Source: Thermoplasmata archaeon (lineage in GTDB: Archaea; Thermoplasmatota; Thermoplasmata; Thermoplasmatales; Thermoplasmataceae). From it: a stretch of 36,574 nt of DNA. Position numbers and translations under genes: made by a program. Of the stretch, positions 34,569 to 36,574 are shown piece after piece. The notes under the pieces are model-generated. The model made no database searches and was not told where the DNA came from. It saw nothing but the letters and a program-made list of their open reading frames with translations. Within the stretch, counting starts at the first letter, position 1. Every line of letters begins with the position of its first letter. The DNA is taken from the NCBI GenBank assembly GCA_021822985.1, contig JAKAPZ010000010.1:1-36574 (forward strand). Reading direction: 5' to 3'.

Positions 34569-35184
34569 TGTTTCACATATGTTGATTTCCTATTTCCCCT
34601 TGTGTTTCATCAGTGTTCCATTACTATTTCGGGTGTTCCACCGGAACAGTTTTTTAATTTTTTGTTTTCACTTGTGGAACACGGTATAGAGCCATTAATT
34701 AATGTTTTTACAATCTTACAGATTTAATTATTTTTCACATAGATTGTTTCAATCTGTTTCACTGTCTCATCGCTCTATTTATCCATATCGATAATTGATT
34801 ATGCATTTCCTTAGGACTTGCCTGATAAAAGACACTACAGTAGCACTGCTACTGGTACATGGACACTGCGCCAGTTACAGTACCAAATGTGTACCATTTT
34901 TGTACCACTGTACCTCACTGTACCAGTTACGTTTTCACTGTACCGCACTGTTTCGCCATAGTGTTTTGGTACATAGTTTTACGGCTTCTGCGGTTGGTGT
35001 ACCACACTGTACCTGTTACTGTTTCACTGTTTCAGGGGTGTTTCAGGTTGAAACACTAGAAGGTGATATACATGGGGGCTAAAAAAGGCGAAAATTTAGG
35101 GGATCGTATTTGCAGAAACTGCAAACTAGATCAAATCATTTCATGTTTTTGGATGTTTCATGTTGGTAGTGTTTCACTGTTTCA
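34569..35184. repeat. Iteron-like field of about 25 TGTNNCA heptamers
   Basis: Copies of TGTTTCA, TGTTCCA and TGTACCA (or their complements) occur at 34569, 34603, 34614, 34634, 34675r, 34745, 34755, 34853r, 34890, 34901, 34919, 34967r, 34998, 35020, 35028, 35039, 35049r, 35154, 35170 and 35178, with one-base variants at 34763, 34909, 34939, 34949 and 35008. Many are 8-11 bp apart, about one helical turn. Two pairs form palindromes with a 3-bp centre: TGTTCC-ACC-GGAACA (34634-34648) and GTGTTTCA-GGT-TGAAACAC (35038-35056). An AT-rich tract lies at 34649-34740. The last box ends 6 bp before the first CRISPR repeat. A multi-site protein-binding region is likely; its role is unknown. Confidence 0.75.
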
Positions 35185-35200
35185 TCATATGCTTCAATAG
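35072..35200 (+). CDS. Possible 42-aa reading frame before the CRISPR array, doubtful
   Basis: ATG at 35072 follows GGTGAT at a good ribosome-binding distance and reads MGAKKGENLGDRICRNCKLD, a start that looks protein-like with a CxxC pair, then IISCFWMFHVGSVSLFHHMLQ and a TAG inside the first CRISPR repeat. The C-terminal half is encoded by the heptamer boxes and is poor protein. It may be the start of a gene cut off by the array. A palindromic box pair (35038-35056) lies just upstream. Confidence 0.25.
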   Translation: MGAKKGENLGDRICRNCKLDQIISCFWMFHVGSVSLFHHMLQ

Positions 35201-36574
35201 AGCCGTGATTTTTCAACCACGGAAACTTTAAAATCTTATCATCATAATTTTTGAGATTACTCTCGCTTCAATAGAGCCGTGATTTTTCAACCACGGTAAC
35301 TTTGTCGCAGATATGATTTTCGTGTGCCTCAAAATTGCTTCAATAGAGCCGTGATTTTTCAACCACGGAAACTTTCAAGCCTGTCTTTCTGTTTTATAAA
35401 ATATGGCACGCTTCAATAGAGCCGTGATTTTTCAACCACGGAAACTTTTGATCGTGTACATGAAAAAAGGTCTTACTGGATCGCTTCAATAGAGCCGTGA
35501 TTTTTCAACCACGGAAACTTGAACTCAATTTCGATCATCTGATCTATTGGCCTGCCGCTTCAATAGAGCCGTGATTTTTCAACCACGGAAACCCGGTTGC
35601 AACACCAACAAGCCAGACACCAAATGCTCGCTTCAATAGAGCCGTGATTTTTCAACCACGGAAACCCAATATCTCCTTCCAGCTGATGAATGGAACATAT
35701 TATTGGCTTCAATAGAGCCGTGATTTTTCAACCACGGAAACTGGGAAACCCCAGCCACAATGCACAAGTAACAGAGAGCTTCAATAGAGCCGTGATTTTT
35801 CAACCACGGAAACTCCGAGTTTGAGCCAACGTGAACTTTATATACACCTGCTTCAATAGAGCCGTGATTTTTCAACCACGGAAACGTTGTTAAGGGGGTT
35901 TGGGATGTTAGTCGCCCAATATTGCTTCAATAGAGCCGTGATTTTTCAACCACGGAAACTCACTATACGGTAAAATGGGGCAACGTGTTAAATCTTTGCT
36001 TCAATAGAGCCGTGATTTTTCAACCACGGAAACTTTAACTGCGTGCTTGTCGGCACACTGCTCTGAACAGCTTCAATAGAGCCGTGATTTTTCAACCACG
36101 GAAACCTGCCTGAATGTCGTAGTCGTTATAGATTAAGGCTCTCGGCTTCAATAGAGCCGTGATTTTTCAACCACGGAAACCCCCCAATCCCTGCTGTCCT
36201 GCCGGTGTTGTCAAAGTGCTTCAATAGAGCCGTGATTTTTCAACCACGGAAACATTTGTTATAGAGGTTAATTTTGTCGTATATTGTGGGGCTTCAATAG
36301 AGCCGTGATTTTTCAACCACGGAAACTCGTTGACATCTTATAGGTATTTCGTGATATCCTATGCTTCAATAGAGCCGTGATTTTTCAACCACGGAAACCA
36401 TGTATAAATAAGAGTATTATTTTCATAAGCAACATAGCTTCAATAGAGCCGTGATTTTTCAACCACGGAAACCTTCAACCCTCTCCCACTACTTCCCCAT
36501 TTCCCTTAAGCTTCAATAGAGCCGTGATTTTTCAACCACGGAAACTGGAAAAATTTGAAGATAGAGGAAACAGA
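35191..36574 (-). CRISPR. CRISPR array, 19 repeats of 36 bp, continuing beyond the window
   Basis: Repeats start at 35191, 35265, 35337, 35410, 35483, 35557, 35630, 35706, 35778, 35850, 35924, 35998, 36070, 36145, 36218, 36291, 36363, 36437 and 36510. All are identical on the plus strand (GCTTCAATAGAGCC... to ...CCACGGAAAC) except the second, which has GGTAAC for GGAAAC. The 18 complete spacers are 36-40 bp and all different; 29 bases of a further spacer follow. Read on the minus strand the repeat begins GTTTCCGTGG, ends ATTGAAGC like the 5' handle of haloarchaeal type I-B crRNAs, and has a CCGTG/CACGG stem. Together with the variant repeat near the left end, this puts transcription on minus and the leader to the right. 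No cas gene is in the window. Confidence 0.97.

Noticed and set aside
34795-35082. 95-codon plus-strand frame rich in Cys, His, Tyr and Val
   Set aside because: It is produced by the TGTACCA/TGTTTCA boxes; the composition is unlike any protein in the window.
35633-35875. 80-codon minus-strand frame with repeated 'NHGSIEA' units
   Set aside because: It is a translation of CRISPR repeats and spacers; the periodicity is that of the array.
1-36574. tRNA, rRNA or complete insertion sequence
   Set aside because: I looked for cloverleaf-like GC-rich segments with GTTC loops, rRNA-like stretches and full transposase genes and saw none; only a possible transposase scar at 28717.

Overview
The window looks like chromosomal DNA of a wall-less acidophilic euryarchaeon of the Thermoplasmatales (Thermoplasma/Ferroplasma/Cuniculiplasma relatives). 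This is inferred from a tricorn-interacting-factor-type M1 aminopeptidase, archaeal HEPN/MNT and VapBC modules, a secreted YVTN-propeller protein with a C-terminal membrane anchor, moderate AT-richness, and many genes that start about 25 bp after a TATA-like box with no Shine-Dalgarno (leaderless transcripts). The species cannot be named from sequence alone.

Layout. Positions 1-20,600 are mostly housekeeping: the 3' end of an MFS transporter, a histidine phosphatase, a YyaL/DUF255 thioredoxin-fold protein, the tricorn-factor-like aminopeptidase, two paralogous acyl-CoA synthetases flanking a flippase, a HEPN-MNT pair, a copper operon (46-aa TRASH/YHS protein plus Cu+ P1B-ATPase) divergent from 3-methyladenine DNA glycosylase I, a small membrane protein, an orphan HEPN protein, formate-tetrahydrofolate ligase, an MFS transporter and a winged-helix regulator.

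Positions 20,700-33,650 are accessory. They hold small membrane/secreted ORFs and a dense set of toxin-antitoxin modules in various states of decay: an intact VapB with a broken VapC, an intact VapBC, a VapB with an amber-interrupted VapC, two vapB scars, a HEPN-MNT pair, and AbrB-RelE. Among them lie a secreted lipase-like hydrolase, an AAA+ ATPase of the DUF4143 type with a 20-bp palindrome at its start, a 59-aa two-helix membrane protein, and a 1015-aa surface protein with 14 propeller blades.

Positions 33,650-35,190 have no convincing gene, but contain strong palindromes and about 25 heptamer boxes (TGTTTCA/TGTTCCA/TGTACCA) often spaced 8-11 bp. This iteron-like field ends 6 bp before a CRISPR array (35,191 to the window end; 19 repeats of 36 bp, 18 complete spacers). 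The array is probably transcribed on the minus strand, so its leader and any cas genes lie outside the window. The most unusual signals are the heptamer field next to the CRISPR trailer end, the reciprocal degeneration of two HEPN paralogues, and the TA-module scars. No complete new defence system can be demonstrated from this window alone.
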